From NCBI GenBank assembly GCA_001534745.1, contig CP013997.1:4030001-4094000 (forward strand): 64,000 nt of DNA, written 5' to 3'. The notes below the pieces were generated by a model that had not been told where the DNA came from, ran no database searches, and saw nothing but the letters and a program-made list of their open reading frames with translations. This document shows positions 42,290-53,126 of this stretch, one piece after another (within the stretch, counting starts at the first letter, position 1; the number at the start of each line of letters is the position of its first letter). The DNA comes from Pseudomonas monteilii. Its GTDB lineage: Bacteria > Pseudomonadota > Gammaproteobacteria > Pseudomonadales > Pseudomonadaceae. The position numbers and the translations under genes were made by a program.

Positions 42290-45200
42290 TCAACGCCCCT
42301 TGATCACCATCGGTGCCTGAGACGCGCCGACCGCTTGCAGGTTCGGCCGGTACATGGACTCGACCTGCGGCGGCGGCACCTGGTAGCTGCCCGGCGTGAC
42401 CGCACGTGCCAGGTACAGCAGGTGCGTGGTCTGCTGACCTTCAAGCTTGAGCGCCGCCACGTAGCGGTCATCGCGGAACTCCTGGTGCACCAGATTGGCG
42501 TTCTGCATCGCATCGCGCCACTCACGGACCGTGCCGCTGGCGTTGTCCAGGCTGGCCGAACTCTGCGCCAGGTTCTGGTTCTCCAGCTCCAAACCCGCGG
42601 GCAGCAGATCGACCACCAGGGCATCCGGCACCTGCGTGGCGGCCTTCACCGCCAGGTGAACCAGAACCAGATCGCCACTGCGCAGGTTGCGCGGGTCCAG
42701 CGGCTGGCCGTTCAGGCCCAGGTAGTCGCGCTGGATCTGCAGGCCATGGCTGCTGGCCGCTGGCGCCTGGCGCGGGTAGCCCGACAGGGTCAGTTGCTGG
42801 TAGAGCGTCTGGTCGCTGTCATTGTGCAGGCTCAACGGTGCGGCCAGCTGCGCGCCTTCCAGGGTCAACCCAGAGGCCGCAGGGGTCAGCTCGCGGACGT
42901 CGTCGCCGGTTTCCAGGCGCGCCTGCCAGTCGCTTTCCGGCTTGCCGAGCAATTGACGACCGGCCAGGAACAGCGCGTTGCGCTCCTGGGTCGACAGCCA
43001 GGCATTGCCCGCCAGCGCGTCGGACAACGCGAACAGCCGTTGCTCGACCTGATCGGTGGCCAGCTTGTCTTCCTGCAACAGCGCCAGGATCAACGCCTGG
43101 TCACGCACTTCGCTGCCGTAGTCGGCCATCCAGTCCTGACCGCGCTTGACGTTCAGGCCGGCATGCAGGGCTTCCTGGGCACGCGGTTTGTCGCCCATGG
43201 CGTCCAGCGCGACCGCCAGTTGCACCAGCGGCAACCCGGAACGGGCATCGGCACGGCGCTCGAACAGGCTGCGCAGGGCACCCAGCGGTGCCTGTTGGCT
43301 GCGCGCCAGCACCAGCCCGGCATACGCCTGCACGGCGAAGCGGGTGTGATCGATGTTCTCGCTGTAGTCGGCCTCGATCAGGTTGCGTTCCTGCACGTAG
43401 CGCAGCAGACGCTCGCTGGCTTTCTTCAAGGCTTCGGCTGGAACGCCATAGCCCTGGTCACGCGCGCGCAGCAGGAAGTCGGTCACATAGGCCGTCAGCC
43501 AGTATTCCTCATCGCCATCGGCGCTCCACAGGCCGAAGCTGCCGTTGTAGCGCTGCATCCCCAGCAGGTGCTCGATGCCCATCTCGATCTTGCGCTTGCG
43601 CGCCTCGGCCGGTTCGCCCTTGATGCCCAGGCGCTGCAGGCTTTGAGGATCGGCGTAGAGCGAAGGGTACAGGCCGCTGACGGTCTGCTCCAGGCAGCCA
43701 TAGGGGTAGGCTTCGAGCGCACGGATCTGCTCGGCCAGGTTCAAAGGGGGACGGCTGGACAGGGCCAGGCTGGCCTGCAGACCCGCCGGTTCGAAGGCTT
43801 CCAGCTCGCCAGGCGGCAAGGTCCAGGACTGGTCCTTGAGGGCCACTCGGTAGTGCTTGAGGGTGGCGGGGTACGCCGGGCGCACGCCCAGCGTCCAGTG
43901 CCGCTCGAAGGTGCCGAACGACTCGCCCGGCAGCGTCAGCCCGTCGACCCGCACGCGTACCGTGCCCTGGCCCAGCCCACCTTGGGCGTGCACCGGGATC
44001 ATCAGCGTGGTGCGCTGGCCTTTTTCCAGGGTCAGCGAGCGTTGCGCGGCGCCGTCCAGCGCCAGCTGGCCTTCGGCGTCGAGCTGCACGCTGAGCTGCT
44101 GGGCCTGGCCGGACTGGTTGGCCAGGTCCAGGGCCAGTTGGGTCTGATCACCGCTGGCCATGAAGCGAGGCGCCGACAGCTCGGCGATCAGCGGCGCGGC
44201 GACCACGGTGGTGGCCTCGGCCACACCGAACTGCTCGTCGCTCCAGGCCTGGGCCATCAGCCGCAGCTCACCGTTGAAGTCCGGGATATCCAGCGAGACC
44301 TGACCTTCACCCTGCTCGTTCAAGGTGACGGGCAGGCTTTGCAGGGCGACGATATTGACGGTGGTATTGGGGCGTTTGCCGCCCTTGGCCATGGCCGCGT
44401 CGCCACCGAACGCCAGGCTGGCCAGGCGACCCTGACCGGCCTCGATCAGTTGGCCATAGATGTCCAGCTGATCGGCACCGTAGGCCTTGCGCCCGAACAG
44501 GCCGGTGAACGGATCCGGCGTCTTGAACTCGGTGATGTTGAGGATACCGACATCCACGGCCGCCAGCAGCACGTGCACCTGCTTGGGCAGCGTGCCTTCG
44601 GCCGTGCTGGCCTTGAGCTTGACGGTCAGCGGCTGCTTGGGACGCATCTGCTGCGGTGCCTGCAGGGCCAGGTCGAGCTTGCGCTGCGCCCGCGCCAACG
44701 GCAGGTGCAGGATGCCCACCGCACGCTTGGGCGTGGCGTTGGCCTTGCGCTCACCGGGCCGGATGACCAGCGCGCTGACGTACAGGTCGTGCCGGGCCCA
44801 GCTTGGGTCCAGGCGCACCTCGAAGGTCTTGCCTTCGGCCGGTACCTCGATCTCTTCCCACCACAGCGGGCCGTCACTGGATTCGACCATCAGGTAGCCA
44901 CTGCCCGCCGCCGGTGGCGTGACGGTGACCTTGGCGGTCGCGCCATCGGCGTACGCCGGCTGGTCCAGCGCCAGCTTGACCTGGTCGGGCCGCACGGCGC
45001 CGCCTTCGGCGTTGTCCTGGGCACGGTAGCCCGCCCAGAACCGCTCGCTGGTCACCAGCCCGGTTTCCGGGTCCTCGACCTCGACGCGGTAAGGGCCCCA
45101 CTCGACTTGGAAGTCGACCTTGGCGGTGGCACCGGCGGCCAGGTTGAGGGTCTGCTCGCCTTCGTCGAGGAATTTCTCGTTGTAGGCGTAGCTCCAGCCG

Positions 45201-47191
45201 TCGCTCTGGGAGTAGTTCCAGTAGTAGTCACGACGCTCACGGATCAGCCGGACCTTCAGCCCGTCCGCCGCCAGCTTGTGCCCGTCGCGGTCCGCCACCA
45301 GCACCTCGAAGCTGACCGGCGCGTCGCTGTCGGTTTCCTCACCGTCGAACAGACCGCGTACTCCCGGCAACCGCTCGGCGGGCCAGATCGGCTGTTCCAG
45401 ACGGCGGGTGATGGGACGGCCGCCGGATTCCTGCAGGCTCGCCTGCACGGTCAGCTGCAACGGCGAACGTGCTTCGGCCCAGCGGCTCTCGATGGCCAGG
45501 GTCGTCTTACCGGCCTGGTCGAGGGTGACTTCGTCGAGTTCCAGGTCCTGGCTCAGTTCACTCTCGGTGACCGACCCGAACTGGTAGCCCGGCAGCGCCT
45601 TGACCGCTTCGCGCAGGGGTCGCAGGTAGGCCTGGCCACTGAGCCGGTTGCCGGCGGCCGGTGCGCCGTAGAGGTAGCGCCCTTCGACGCGGACCTTGGC
45701 GGTCTGCTCCGGGCTGATCGGCTGCTCGCTGCCCTTGAGGTTCAGCGCCAGGCGCTCGGGCAGGAAGTCTTCGACCAGGAATTCGTGCACCTGCTTGCGC
45801 CCGCCGCCCAGGTCGAACAGCAGTTGCCAGCGTCCGGTCGGCGCCTCGTCGGCCAGTTGCAGCTGGTACTGGTACAAGCCGCTGTCGCCGGCCTCCCAGA
45901 CGAACTTGCGGCTGACCTGCTCGTCGGGGCGACGCACTTCGACGCTGACCGGCTGGGCCTTGACCGGCTTGCCGTCCTGGTCGCGCAGCAGGCCGTTGAG
46001 CAGCACGGTCTCGCCGGGGCGATACAGGTCGCGCGGGCCGAACACGAAGAACTGCAGCGGGTTGGACGGTGGCCCGGCGATGTCGAATTCGGCCAGGTCC
46101 AGGGCGGCGCTGTCCAGGCGCAACAGCGTGGTCTCGCTGCCCTGGGTGGCGATTAAAGTGTTGGCCTTGGCCGTGATCGGCAATTGCGCATGGCCGTCAC
46201 CGTCGGTCTTGGCCTGGGCCAGCATCTTGCCCTTGTCATCACGCACCTCGAGGTCGACGCCGCTCAGCGCCTTGCCGCCCTCCAGCGCCTGGGCGAACAC
46301 GTCCAGGCGGTCGCGGTAGCGGTGCGCCGACAGGCCGATGTCGCTGAGGGTGAACAGCGTCGCCGGTTGCGAGTAGTCGTAGGTGCCGGCTGCGCGCATC
46401 ACCGCCAGGTAGACGCCCGGGGCCTGCAGCGGCTTGATCCCGGCGATGGGCAGCAGCACGGTGTCGCGGGTGTTGCGCGGCGAGTCGAGGTCGAAGCGGC
46501 CGCTGTAGACCAGGTCGGCCAGGTCCAGCAGCTCCTTGGACTGGTAGTACTCCAGGCTGCTGTTGCGCCCCCAGTTGACCAGGAAGGTCGAGAGCGTCTC
46601 GGGTTTGACGCGGAAGAACTCGACGTCCACCTTGTTCACGTTCAGGGCAATCACCGGCAGCCCTTCGGCCAACCGCGTCGGCAGCAGCGAGCCGCGGCTG
46701 GCGAAGCCGACGGTCGGCTGCATGTCGCGGGTCTCCAGGCGCGTCACCGATTCCTCGGCCAGGCGCTTGCCGGTCACCGCCAGCAGGCCCGGCTCGACGG
46801 TCAGCACCAGCTTGCGCTGAGGCTCCAGGTGCCGCAGGCGCAGCTCCATCTGGTTGTCGGACAGTTCCCAGGCACCGTCGACCTTGCCCTTGACCGTGTC
46901 GACCAGGTGAACCTTGGCGGCGAAGTCCTGATTGGCATCCAGCGGGGCCGTGAAGCTGATCGACAGGGCGGCCGCGCCGTCGAGCTGGATTTCCGAGGCA
47001 TCCGCCACGGTCAATTCGCGATCGGCATAACGCTTGGCCAGCACCGCCGGGTCCTGGCGCACGGGCGCCTTGGCCTGGGCAGGCGCGGGGGTCTGCGCGG
47101 TCGGCGGCGCCACGGGTGCGCTCGATGAACCACTGTCACACGCGGTCAGCAACGCCAGCGCACAGGCCAGCAACAATCCTTTGTCCAACAT
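42290..47191 (-). CDS. Bacterial alpha-2-macroglobulin lipoprotein (YfhM type)
   Basis: 1,633-residue periplasmic lipoprotein thought to trap proteases. The signal peptide has the lipobox LTAC (Cys about residue 18), then tandem macroglobulin domains, a bait region, and the A2M complement-like domain. The thioester motif is CLEQ at residues 1166-1169 (context YPYGCLEQTVSGLYPSLY), so this is the thioester-bearing type I form. The start ATG at 47191 gives the lipobox at the right distance; the frame stays open 17 codons upstream. Genetic pairing with PBP1C suggests a guard role when the envelope is breached. Confidence 0.95.
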   Translation of the reverse strand: MLDKGLLLACALALLTACDSGSSSAPVAPPTAQTPAPAQAKAPVRQDPAVLAKRYADRELTVADASEIQLDGAAALSISFTAPLDANQDFAAKVHLVDTVKGKVDGAWELSDNQMELRLRHLEPQRKLVLTVEPGLLAVTGKRLAEESVTRLETRDMQPTVGFASRGSLLPTRLAEGLPVIALNVNKVDVEFFRVKPETLSTFLVNWGRNSSLEYYQSKELLDLADLVYSGRFDLDSPRNTRDTVLLPIAGIKPLQAPGVYLAVMRAAGTYDYSQPATLFTLSDIGLSAHRYRDRLDVFAQALEGGKALSGVDLEVRDDKGKMLAQAKTDGDGHAQLPITAKANTLIATQGSETTLLRLDSAALDLAEFDIAGPPSNPLQFFVFGPRDLYRPGETVLLNGLLRDQDGKPVKAQPVSVEVRRPDEQVSRKFVWEAGDSGLYQYQLQLADEAPTGRWQLLFDLGGGRKQVHEFLVEDFLPERLALNLKGSEQPISPEQTAKVRVEGRYLYGAPAAGNRLSGQAYLRPLREAVKALPGYQFGSVTESELSQDLELDEVTLDQAGKTTLAIESRWAEARSPLQLTVQASLQESGGRPITRRLEQPIWPAERLPGVRGLFDGEETDSDAPVSFEVLVADRDGHKLAADGLKVRLIRERRDYYWNYSQSDGWSYAYNEKFLDEGEQTLNLAAGATAKVDFQVEWGPYRVEVEDPETGLVTSERFWAGYRAQDNAEGGAVRPDQVKLALDQPAYADGATAKVTVTPPAAGSGYLMVESSDGPLWWEEIEVPAEGKTFEVRLDPSWARHDLYVSALVIRPGERKANATPKRAVGILHLPLARAQRKLDLALQAPQQMRPKQPLTVKLKASTAEGTLPKQVHVLLAAVDVGILNITEFKTPDPFTGLFGRKAYGADQLDIYGQLIEAGQGRLASLAFGGDAAMAKGGKRPNTTVNIVALQSLPVTLNEQGEGQVSLDIPDFNGELRLMAQAWSDEQFGVAEATTVVAAPLIAELSAPRFMASGDQTQLALDLANQSGQAQQLSVQLDAEGQLALDGAAQRSLTLEKGQRTTLMIPVHAQGGLGQGTVRVRVDGLTLPGESFGTFERHWTLGVRPAYPATLKHYRVALKDQSWTLPPGELEAFEPAGLQASLALSSRPPLNLAEQIRALEAYPYGCLEQTVSGLYPSLYADPQSLQRLGIKGEPAEARKRKIEMGIEHLLGMQRYNGSFGLWSADGDEEYWLTAYVTDFLLRARDQGYGVPAEALKKASERLLRYVQERNLIEADYSENIDHTRFAVQAYAGLVLARSQQAPLGALRSLFERRADARSGLPLVQLAVALDAMGDKPRAQEALHAGLNVKRGQDWMADYGSEVRDQALILALLQEDKLATDQVEQRLFALSDALAGNAWLSTQERNALFLAGRQLLGKPESDWQARLETGDDVRELTPAASGLTLEGAQLAAPLSLHNDSDQTLYQQLTLSGYPRQAPAASSHGLQIQRDYLGLNGQPLDPRNLRSGDLVLVHLAVKAATQVPDALVVDLLPAGLELENQNLAQSSASLDNASGTVREWRDAMQNANLVHQEFRDDRYVAALKLEGQQTTHLLYLARAVTPGSYQVPPPQVESMYRPNLQAVGASQAPMVIKGR

Positions 47192-47347
47192 GGAGGGCAA
47201 CTCTTCGGCAGGGAGGTCGTGAGGGCTGCAATCATAGCGCACCTGTTGCCCTACGTAGCGCTCGACTTTCGCCCTAGAGGCAGACGGCAGGCCGCATGCC
47301 TCAAGGGCTGGCGGCCGGTATACTGGCGCCTTGTCACAGGAGCCTGC

Positions 47348-48685
47348 ATGTCCGTTCTATCCCACGACTGGCGCCATCGGCCCACCCATCGCCGGGTCTG
47401 GGCCCTGGCCGCGCCCATGGTCCTCTCCAACGTCTCCGTGCCCCTGGTGGCGCTGGTCGACAGCACGGTGGTCGGGCATCTGCCCCACGCCCATCAGCTG
47501 GGCGCCGTGGCCGTCGGCGCGACCCTGTTCACTTTCATGATCGGCCTGATGACGTTCCTGCGCATGGGCGCCACCGGGTTCGCCGCCCAGGCGGCCGGGC
47601 GTGCCGATGGCGACGGTCTGCGCCAGGTGCTGGCCCAGGGCCTGCTGCTGGCGCTCGTGTTCGCCGTGCTGCTGGGCGTGCTGGCCATGCCCTTCAGCCG
47701 TCTGGCCTTGCAGGTGATGCAACCGAGCGCGGCCTTGGGCGAGGCCACCGAGGCGTTCTTTCACACCCGCCTGCTGGGCCTGCCGGCCGCCCTCGCTACC
47801 TATGCCTTGGTGGGCTGGTTTCTCGGCACGCAGAACGCACGTGCACCGCTGGCCATCCTGCTGACCACCAATGGCCTGAACATCGTGCTCAACCTGTGGT
47901 TCGTCCTGGGCCTGGACTGGGGCGTGCTGGGGTCGGCCCGTGCCTCGGTGCTCGCCGAATGGAGCGCGGCGTTGCTGGGACTGGCCCTGACGCGGCCGGC
48001 CCTTCGGGCCTACCCGGGGCGTCTGGTCTGGGCCGGACTAAAGCGCTGGTCGGCCTGGCGCCCGCTGCTCAGCGTGAACCGCGACATCTTCGTGCGCAGC
48101 CTGGCCCTGCAGGGCGTGTTCCTGTTGATCGCCTTGCAGGGCGCACGCCTGGGCGAGGCGACGGTGGCGGCCAATGCCCTGCTGCTCAACGGCCTGCTGC
48201 TCACCGCCTATGCCCTCGACGGGTTGGCCCACGCGGTCGAAGCCCTGTGCGGCCATGCCATCGGCGCACGCGATCGCACCGCATTGCGCCGCGCTCTGAC
48301 GGTCGCCTGTGGCTGGTCGTTGATCGTCAGCCTGGGGTTTGCGACGGTCTTTCTGCTGGCGGGTTCCGTGTTCATCGACCTGCAGACCGATATCGCCGCG
48401 GTACGCAGCGCTGCCTATCCCTTCCTGCCTTACCTGGCCGTACTGCCCGTGGTGGCGGTGTGGAGCTACCTGCTCGACGGGCTGTTCATCGGCGCGACTC
48501 GCGCGCGGGAAATGCGCAACGCCATGGTGTTCAGCGTGCTGCTGATGGGACCGGTGGCATGGGGTTTGAGCGGGCTGGGCAACCATGGATTGTGGTTGGC
48601 GTTCCTGGGGTTCATGGCCGTGCGGGCACTGAGCCTGGGGTGGCTGGGCTGGCGGCTGGCACGGCGTGGGGCATGGGTGGGGTAA
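47348..48685 (+). CDS. MATE-family efflux transporter (DinF-like)
   Basis: 445-residue, 12-helix transporter of the MATE family, DinF branch (LAAPMVLSNVSVPLVALVDSTVVGHL at the N-terminus, FLGTQNARAPL mid-protein). It exports cationic compounds using H+ or Na+ gradients; the substrate is unknown. The ATG at 47348 has CAGGAG upstream, so the 43-codon open extension is rejected. It is divergent from the macroglobulin gene and convergent with speA. Confidence 0.92.
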   Translation: MSVLSHDWRHRPTHRRVWALAAPMVLSNVSVPLVALVDSTVVGHLPHAHQLGAVAVGATLFTFMIGLMTFLRMGATGFAAQAAGRADGDGLRQVLAQGLLLALVFAVLLGVLAMPFSRLALQVMQPSAALGEATEAFFHTRLLGLPAALATYALVGWFLGTQNARAPLAILLTTNGLNIVLNLWFVLGLDWGVLGSARASVLAEWSAALLGLALTRPALRAYPGRLVWAGLKRWSAWRPLLSVNRDIFVRSLALQGVFLLIALQGARLGEATVAANALLLNGLLLTAYALDGLAHAVEALCGHAIGARDRTALRRALTVACGWSLIVSLGFATVFLLAGSVFIDLQTDIAAVRSAAYPFLPYLAVLPVVAVWSYLLDGLFIGATRAREMRNAMVFSVLLMGPVAWGLSGLGNHGLWLAFLGFMAVRALSLGWLGWRLARRGAWVG

Positions 48686-48820
48686 GGCAAGGTCCGCAGC
48701 TGATCGGCGGACTTCAGGCCCAGTCACCGCTACGTCGCGGGCAAGCCCCGCACAGCGAAGAGGGCAGCCTGTCAGATCAGCGCTGCAAGTCCGAGTAGCA
48801 CCCCCTAGCTGCCGCCCATG

Positions 48821-48845
48821 AAAAACCGCAGCTCAAGGCTGCGGT
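48821..48845 (-). terminator. Intrinsic terminator of speA
   Basis: ACCGCAGC-loop-GCTGCGGT, a perfect 8-bp stem with a 5-nt loop followed on the minus strand by TTTTT, 51 bp after the speA stop. Typical Rho-independent terminator. Confidence 0.9.
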
Positions 48846-48896
48846 CCAAAGGCATCGCGGATGGGGCGGACCGGACAAACGGCCCGCCCTGCCCTG

Positions 48897-50810
48897 TCAG
48901 GAAGACAGGTAGGAGGACCGCGTCAGGCCCAGCCGCAAGGCGTCCAGGTACTGCGTCCGCTCGCGCGCGGTGATGCGGGCGCTGGCGACCTTGTCGCGGT
49001 AGTGGGTCATCAGCTCTTCCGGCGACAGGTGCACGTAGCGCAGCATGTCCTCGATGGTGTCGTGGGTCTCGATCCCCGCGTGGTAGACGCTGCCGTCGGC
49101 ACGCTGGTAGATGTTCACCGAATCGGTGTCACCGAACAGGTTGTGCATGTCGCCGAGGATTTCCTGGTAGGCGCCCACCAGGAAGATGCCCAGCAGGTAG
49201 TCCTCGCCTTCGCGCACGGCATGCACCGGCAGGCTGGTCTCGATGCTCTGCTCGTCGACGTACTGGTTGATCTTGCCGTCGGAGTCGCAGGTCAGGTCCT
49301 GCAGCACCGCGCGCCGCAGCGGCTCTTCGTCCAGGCGGTGCAGCGGCAGGATCGGCAGTACCTGGCCGATCGCCCAGGTGTCGGGCAGGCTCTGGAACAC
49401 CGAGAAGTTGCAGATGTACTTGTCGGCCAGCTTGTCGTTGAGTTCGTCGAGCACCTGGCGGTGGGAGCGCTGGCGGGCCTTCAACGAGTTGTACAAGCGT
49501 CGGCAGACCGCGTAGTAACACTGTTCGGCCAGGGCCTTCTCGGCCAGCGTGACCTTGCCATCGGCATACTGCGCGGCCACGTCGCCGATATAGTGCGTCG
49601 CGCGCCAGTAGGTCTCGGTGACCATCTCGATGTCGGTCGGCCCGAGCAGGTCGACCAGCCACTGCACGGTTTCCGGCAGGCTGTCGCGGTTCTCGATCAA
49701 CGGCATCTCGTCGTTGTGACGCTCGACGTCGGTGACCTGCACCACCAGCATGGCGTGGTGCGCGGTGAGCGCGCGACCGCTTTCGGAGAAGATGTGCGGG
49801 TGCGGCAGGCCCTGCGCGTCGCAGAATTCCTTGAGCATGCCCACGACCACGGCCGCGTATTCGTCAATGTCATAGTTGATCGAACTGGCGTTGCGCGAAT
49901 GGGTGCCGTCGTAGTCCACGCCCAGGCCGCCGCCCACGTCGATGTGGTCCACTGGCAGGCCCAGGGCGCGCAGCTCGCCGTAATAGCGGATGGCTTCCTT
50001 GAAGCCGTGCTGGTAGTCGGCCAGGTTGGCGATCTGCGAGCCCATGTGGAAGTGCAGCAGGCGCACGCCCTGGTCCAGCCCGGCGTCGCGGAAGCGTTGC
50101 ACCACCGACAGCAGTTGCGCCGCCGACAAACCGAACTTGGACTTCTCACCGCCGGTGTCGGCCCACTTGCTCGAGGCCAGCGACGACAGACGCACGCGCA
50201 GGCCGACCTGTGGCTTGACCTTGAGGTCGTTGGCCTCGTCGATCACCAGGGCGACTTCCGATTCCTTCTCGATGACGATGAACACGTTGTGACCGAGCTT
50301 CTGGCCCATCAGCGCCAGGCGGATGAACTCACGGTCCTTGTAGCCGTTGCAGACGATGGTGCCGCCCTTCGGCGCCAATGCCAGCACCGCCAGCAGCTCC
50401 GGCTTGGAACCGGCTTCCAGGCCGATGGAGACGTTCTCGGTGGCGATGATGTTCTCGACCACGGCCTCCTGCTGGTTGACCTTGATCGGGTACAGGGCCG
50501 TGTACTGGCTCTGGTACTCGAGCCGCGCGATGTTGGCGTCGAACGCACCGGTCAGCTGACGCACCCGGTCCTGCAGGATGTCGGGGAAGCGCACCAGCAG
50601 CGGCAACGACAGGCCGCTCGAGCGCAGCTGCTCGACCTGCTCGTACAGGTCGATCGGCGAACTGTCCGGGCCATTGGGACGCACTTCGACACGCCCGGCC
50701 TCGTTGATCGCGAAATAACCGGCGCCCCAGTGGCGGATACCGTAGACACTGCGGCTGTCGCCCACGGTCCATTGGCTGCCATCGTCTTTGCGTGTGCGTC
50801 GTACGGACAT
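48897..50810 (-). CDS. speA: Biosynthetic arginine decarboxylase
   Basis: PLP-dependent fold-III decarboxylase, 637 residues, converting arginine to agmatine for putrescine and spermidine synthesis. The PLP lysine is in YPIKVNQQ (about residue 114). The phosphate-binding and specificity segments are [23 protein letters not shown] and the C-terminal CDSDGKI, typical of SpeA. Monocistronic, with its own terminator. The 5' region of 151 bp separates it from the upstream YciH gene. Confidence 0.97.
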   Translation of the reverse strand: MSVRRTRKDDGSQWTVGDSRSVYGIRHWGAGYFAINEAGRVEVRPNGPDSSPIDLYEQVEQLRSSGLSLPLLVRFPDILQDRVRQLTGAFDANIARLEYQSQYTALYPIKVNQQEAVVENIIATENVSIGLEAGSKPELLAVLALAPKGGTIVCNGYKDREFIRLALMGQKLGHNVFIVIEKESEVALVIDEANDLKVKPQVGLRVRLSSLASSKWADTGGEKSKFGLSAAQLLSVVQRFRDAGLDQGVRLLHFHMGSQIANLADYQHGFKEAIRYYGELRALGLPVDHIDVGGGLGVDYDGTHSRNASSINYDIDEYAAVVVGMLKEFCDAQGLPHPHIFSESGRALTAHHAMLVVQVTDVERHNDEMPLIENRDSLPETVQWLVDLLGPTDIEMVTETYWRATHYIGDVAAQYADGKVTLAEKALAEQCYYAVCRRLYNSLKARQRSHRQVLDELNDKLADKYICNFSVFQSLPDTWAIGQVLPILPLHRLDEEPLRRAVLQDLTCDSDGKINQYVDEQSIETSLPVHAVREGEDYLLGIFLVGAYQEILGDMHNLFGDTDSVNIYQRADGSVYHAGIETHDTIEDMLRYVHLSPEELMTHYRDKVASARITARERTQYLDALRLGLTRSSYLSS

Positions 50811-50961
50811 TCAAGTCCCCTATAAGAAAGTCGAGGACACGGCGGGCGAAACCCTCGGCCCACCGTGCAGAAACTGGAAAATGACGAGTTCCCGTGTCAG
50901 GGATAGACCCTGCTCACCGGAGCGAGTTTAGAACCGGCCTGGCAAAAACCTGTGACAGCGC

Positions 50962-51333
50962 TCAACCGCCGGACTTCTTGGCCTTGAATCCCTGGCGGAT
51001 CAGTTCGGCCAGCAGCAGCTCGACATGATCGCCCTGGATCTCGATCACACCGTCTTTCAGTGCGCCACCGGTCCCGCAGCGACGCTTGAGCGCAGTGGCC
51101 AGGTCCTTGAGCTGGTCGGGGGGCAGCGGGACGCCGCTGACCGAGGTGACGGTCTTGCCGCCACGCCCTTTGGTTTCACGGCGGACCCGGGCGATACCGT
51201 CGCCTTCAGGGATCACCGCCTGACCGCAGATGCAGGCATCGAGGGGTTTGGCGCAGGCAGGGCAATGCCGCCCGGCGTCGGTGGAATACACCAGACCGCC
51301 CAGGGCGGCGAAGGATGAGGCTTTCTTGGCCAC
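50962..51333 (-). CDS. YciH/SUI1-family translation factor
   Basis: 123-residue eIF1-like protein. The C-terminal SUI1 domain (GRGGKTVTSVSGVPLP, CGTGGALKDGVIEIQGDH) follows a CxxC...CxC zinc-knuckle-like N-terminus (CPACAKPLDACIC). Such proteins bind the 30S subunit and influence start-codon fidelity; the physiological role in bacteria is modest and unclear. I chose the GTG at 51333 (family start, AKKASSFAALGGLVYST), although the frame continues to an ATG 15 codons upstream. Confidence 0.88.
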   Translation of the reverse strand: MAKKASSFAALGGLVYSTDAGRHCPACAKPLDACICGQAVIPEGDGIARVRRETKGRGGKTVTSVSGVPLPPDQLKDLATALKRRCGTGGALKDGVIEIQGDHVELLLAELIRQGFKAKKSGG

Positions 51334-51522
51334 TTTTGTGCCTCTTGCTGAGGACAAAAAATGATCGACCCTTGGCACCAGGATCGACCGCGATGCCCCA
51401 CTCTGGCAGGGGCGGCGCTACCGTCGCATGCAGTGCGTCGGCCCGAAAAGGTCGCGCAGTGTACCCAGATTGCGCGCGCTTGCTAAGCCGGGAATGCGCC
51501 ATTTCCTGAAGCTGTCGCGACG

Positions 51523-52059
51523 TCAGCCACGCCGGTCCAGCACGTGCTGCAACGCGACCAGCGAATCCGGGCAGTAAGGCTGCCAGCGGCAGTCGGTGGC
51601 GACCTGCGCCAGGCTGAGAAAGCGTGCCTCGCTGACCTCCTCCGGCTGCAGCCGCAGCGGGCCATCCCAAGTCGCCGAATAGACCGCGCACCAGACCCGG
51701 TTGCCCGGCTGGTCGAAGAAGAACGTGTCGTGAAAGTGCAGCGCGACGCCGCTTACGCCCAGCTCCTCGCGCAGCTCGCGCGCGGCCGAATCGTCATAGC
51801 TTTCCCCCGCCCCGACCATGCCGCCTGCCGCCACGTCCCAGTAGCCTGGGTAGATCGCCTTGCTCAAGGTCCGCCGGTGCACGCACAGCTCACCGGCGCG
51901 GTTGAACAGCAGGATGAAGGTGCAGCGGCCGATCAGCCTGCGCGCGCGCAACTCGGCGCGGGGCAGGCTGCCGAGCACCTGGTCCTGCTCGTCGACCCAG
52001 GTGATCGGCTCGGCGTCGGAAGCCGCTCGGTGGGCGGCCTCGCGGGCGGAGGGTGTCAT
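51523..52059 (-). CDS. Nudix hydrolase, YfcD-like
   Basis: 178-residue Nudix protein. The Nudix box is GGMVGAGESYDDSAARELREELG (about residues 77-99), with the flanking IPP-isomerase-like architecture seen in YfcD (EQDQVLGSLPRAELRAR, HRRTLSKAIYPGYWDVAAGG). Substrate unknown. The start ATG at 52059 shares one base with the stop of the DUF2333 gene, so the two are translationally coupled. Confidence 0.88.
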   Translation of the reverse strand: MTPSAREAAHRAASDAEPITWVDEQDQVLGSLPRAELRARRLIGRCTFILLFNRAGELCVHRRTLSKAIYPGYWDVAAGGMVGAGESYDDSAARELREELGVSGVALHFHDTFFFDQPGNRVWCAVYSATWDGPLRLQPEEVSEARFLSLAQVATDCRWQPYCPDSLVALQHVLDRRG

Positions 52060-53126
52060 CAGCCCTGGGACAGCAGCTGACGCAGGTCGATGACTGCGGC
52101 GTTGGCGCGCGAGATGTAGTTGGCCATGACCAGCGAGTGGTTGGCCCACATGCCGAAGCCGCTGCCGTTCAGCACCATCGGGCTCCACAGCTGTTCTTGG
52201 GAGGCTTCCAGCTCACGGATGATCTGGCGCACGCTGACGGTGGCGTTCTTCTTGGCCAGCACGTCGGCGAAGTCGACTTCGATGGCACGCAGCAGGTGCG
52301 ACAGCGCCCAGGCCTGACCACGGGCTTCGTAGAAGACGTTGTCGATCTGCAGCCATGGCGTCTCGACCACTTCCTCGTCGACCTGTGGCGCCTGGCCGGC
52401 GACCACGGCTTCGGTCTTCAGGTTGCTGTTGAGCTTGACCCGGCCGACGCTCGCCGACAGACGCTGGGACAGCGACCCCAGACGGGTGGCGACATCGCCC
52501 AGCCAGTTGTTCAGGTTGTCGGCGCGGGTGTAGAAGATCGCGCCCTTGTCGCCCGACGCCAGACGCGCCTGGTAGCGGCTCAGGGACTGGATGCCTTCAC
52601 GGTACTCGGACTCGCTCGACGGCAGGATCCAGCTCTTCTGGTCGAAGTTGAAGCGCGGCTCGGCACGGGCCAGGTCGGCATCTTCGGTGGACTGCGACTG
52701 CGAACGGGCGAAGTCCTTGCGCAGGGCACGGGACAGGTCGCGGACCTGGACCAGCACGCCGTATTCCCAGCTCGGCATGTTGTCCATCCACAGCCCTGGC
52801 GGGAAGCGGTCGTTGCTGATGTAGCCGCCTGGCTTGGTCAGGAGGGTGTCGGCCACGGTCTTGAGGGTTTCGATGGTGGTGTAGCCCACGACCATCTGCT
52901 GGTTGTTGCGCTGCGCTGCCGACTGGGCGTTCTGCTGCACCGGGAACAGCTCCGGCTCCTGGCTCCAGTACCAGCTGAGGCCAATGCACACCAGCAGGTA
53001 GAGACCGATCAGGATGGCCAGCGCCTTGCTCCACAAGCCGCCGAGGTAGGTACGGGTGGCGGTGCCTCGGGCATCCACGCGCTCGCGCGGCTCGGCTTGG
53101 CCCTTTCGGTTTTTCCAGTCCAGCAT
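52059..53126 (-). CDS. DUF2333 membrane protein
   Basis: 355-residue protein of the uncharacterised DUF2333 family, found mainly in gammaproteobacteria. It has a positively charged N-terminus, one membrane helix at about residues 33-53 (ALAILIGLYLLVCIGLSWYW), and a long periplasmic domain with predicted helical character. I prefer the ATG at 53126 (MLDWKNRKGQ) because AAAGGA lies upstream; 53147 is the longer alternative. Coupled to the Nudix gene. No function is known to me. Confidence 0.85.
   Translation of the reverse strand: MLDWKNRKGQAEPRERVDARGTATRTYLGGLWSKALAILIGLYLLVCIGLSWYWSQEPELFPVQQNAQSAAQRNNQQMVVGYTTIETLKTVADTLLTKPGGYISNDRFPPGLWMDNMPSWEYGVLVQVRDLSRALRKDFARSQSQSTEDADLARAEPRFNFDQKSWILPSSESEYREGIQSLSRYQARLASGDKGAIFYTRADNLNNWLGDVATRLGSLSQRLSASVGRVKLNSNLKTEAVVAGQAPQVDEEVVETPWLQIDNVFYEARGQAWALSHLLRAIEVDFADVLAKKNATVSVRQIIRELEASQEQLWSPMVLNGSGFGMWANHSLVMANYISRANAAVIDLRQLLSQG

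Noticed and set aside
42335..46156. 1,273-codon plus-strand open frame
   Set aside because: Antisense shadow of the alpha-2-macroglobulin gene; composition (rich in R, Q, G, H) is typical of a mirror frame.
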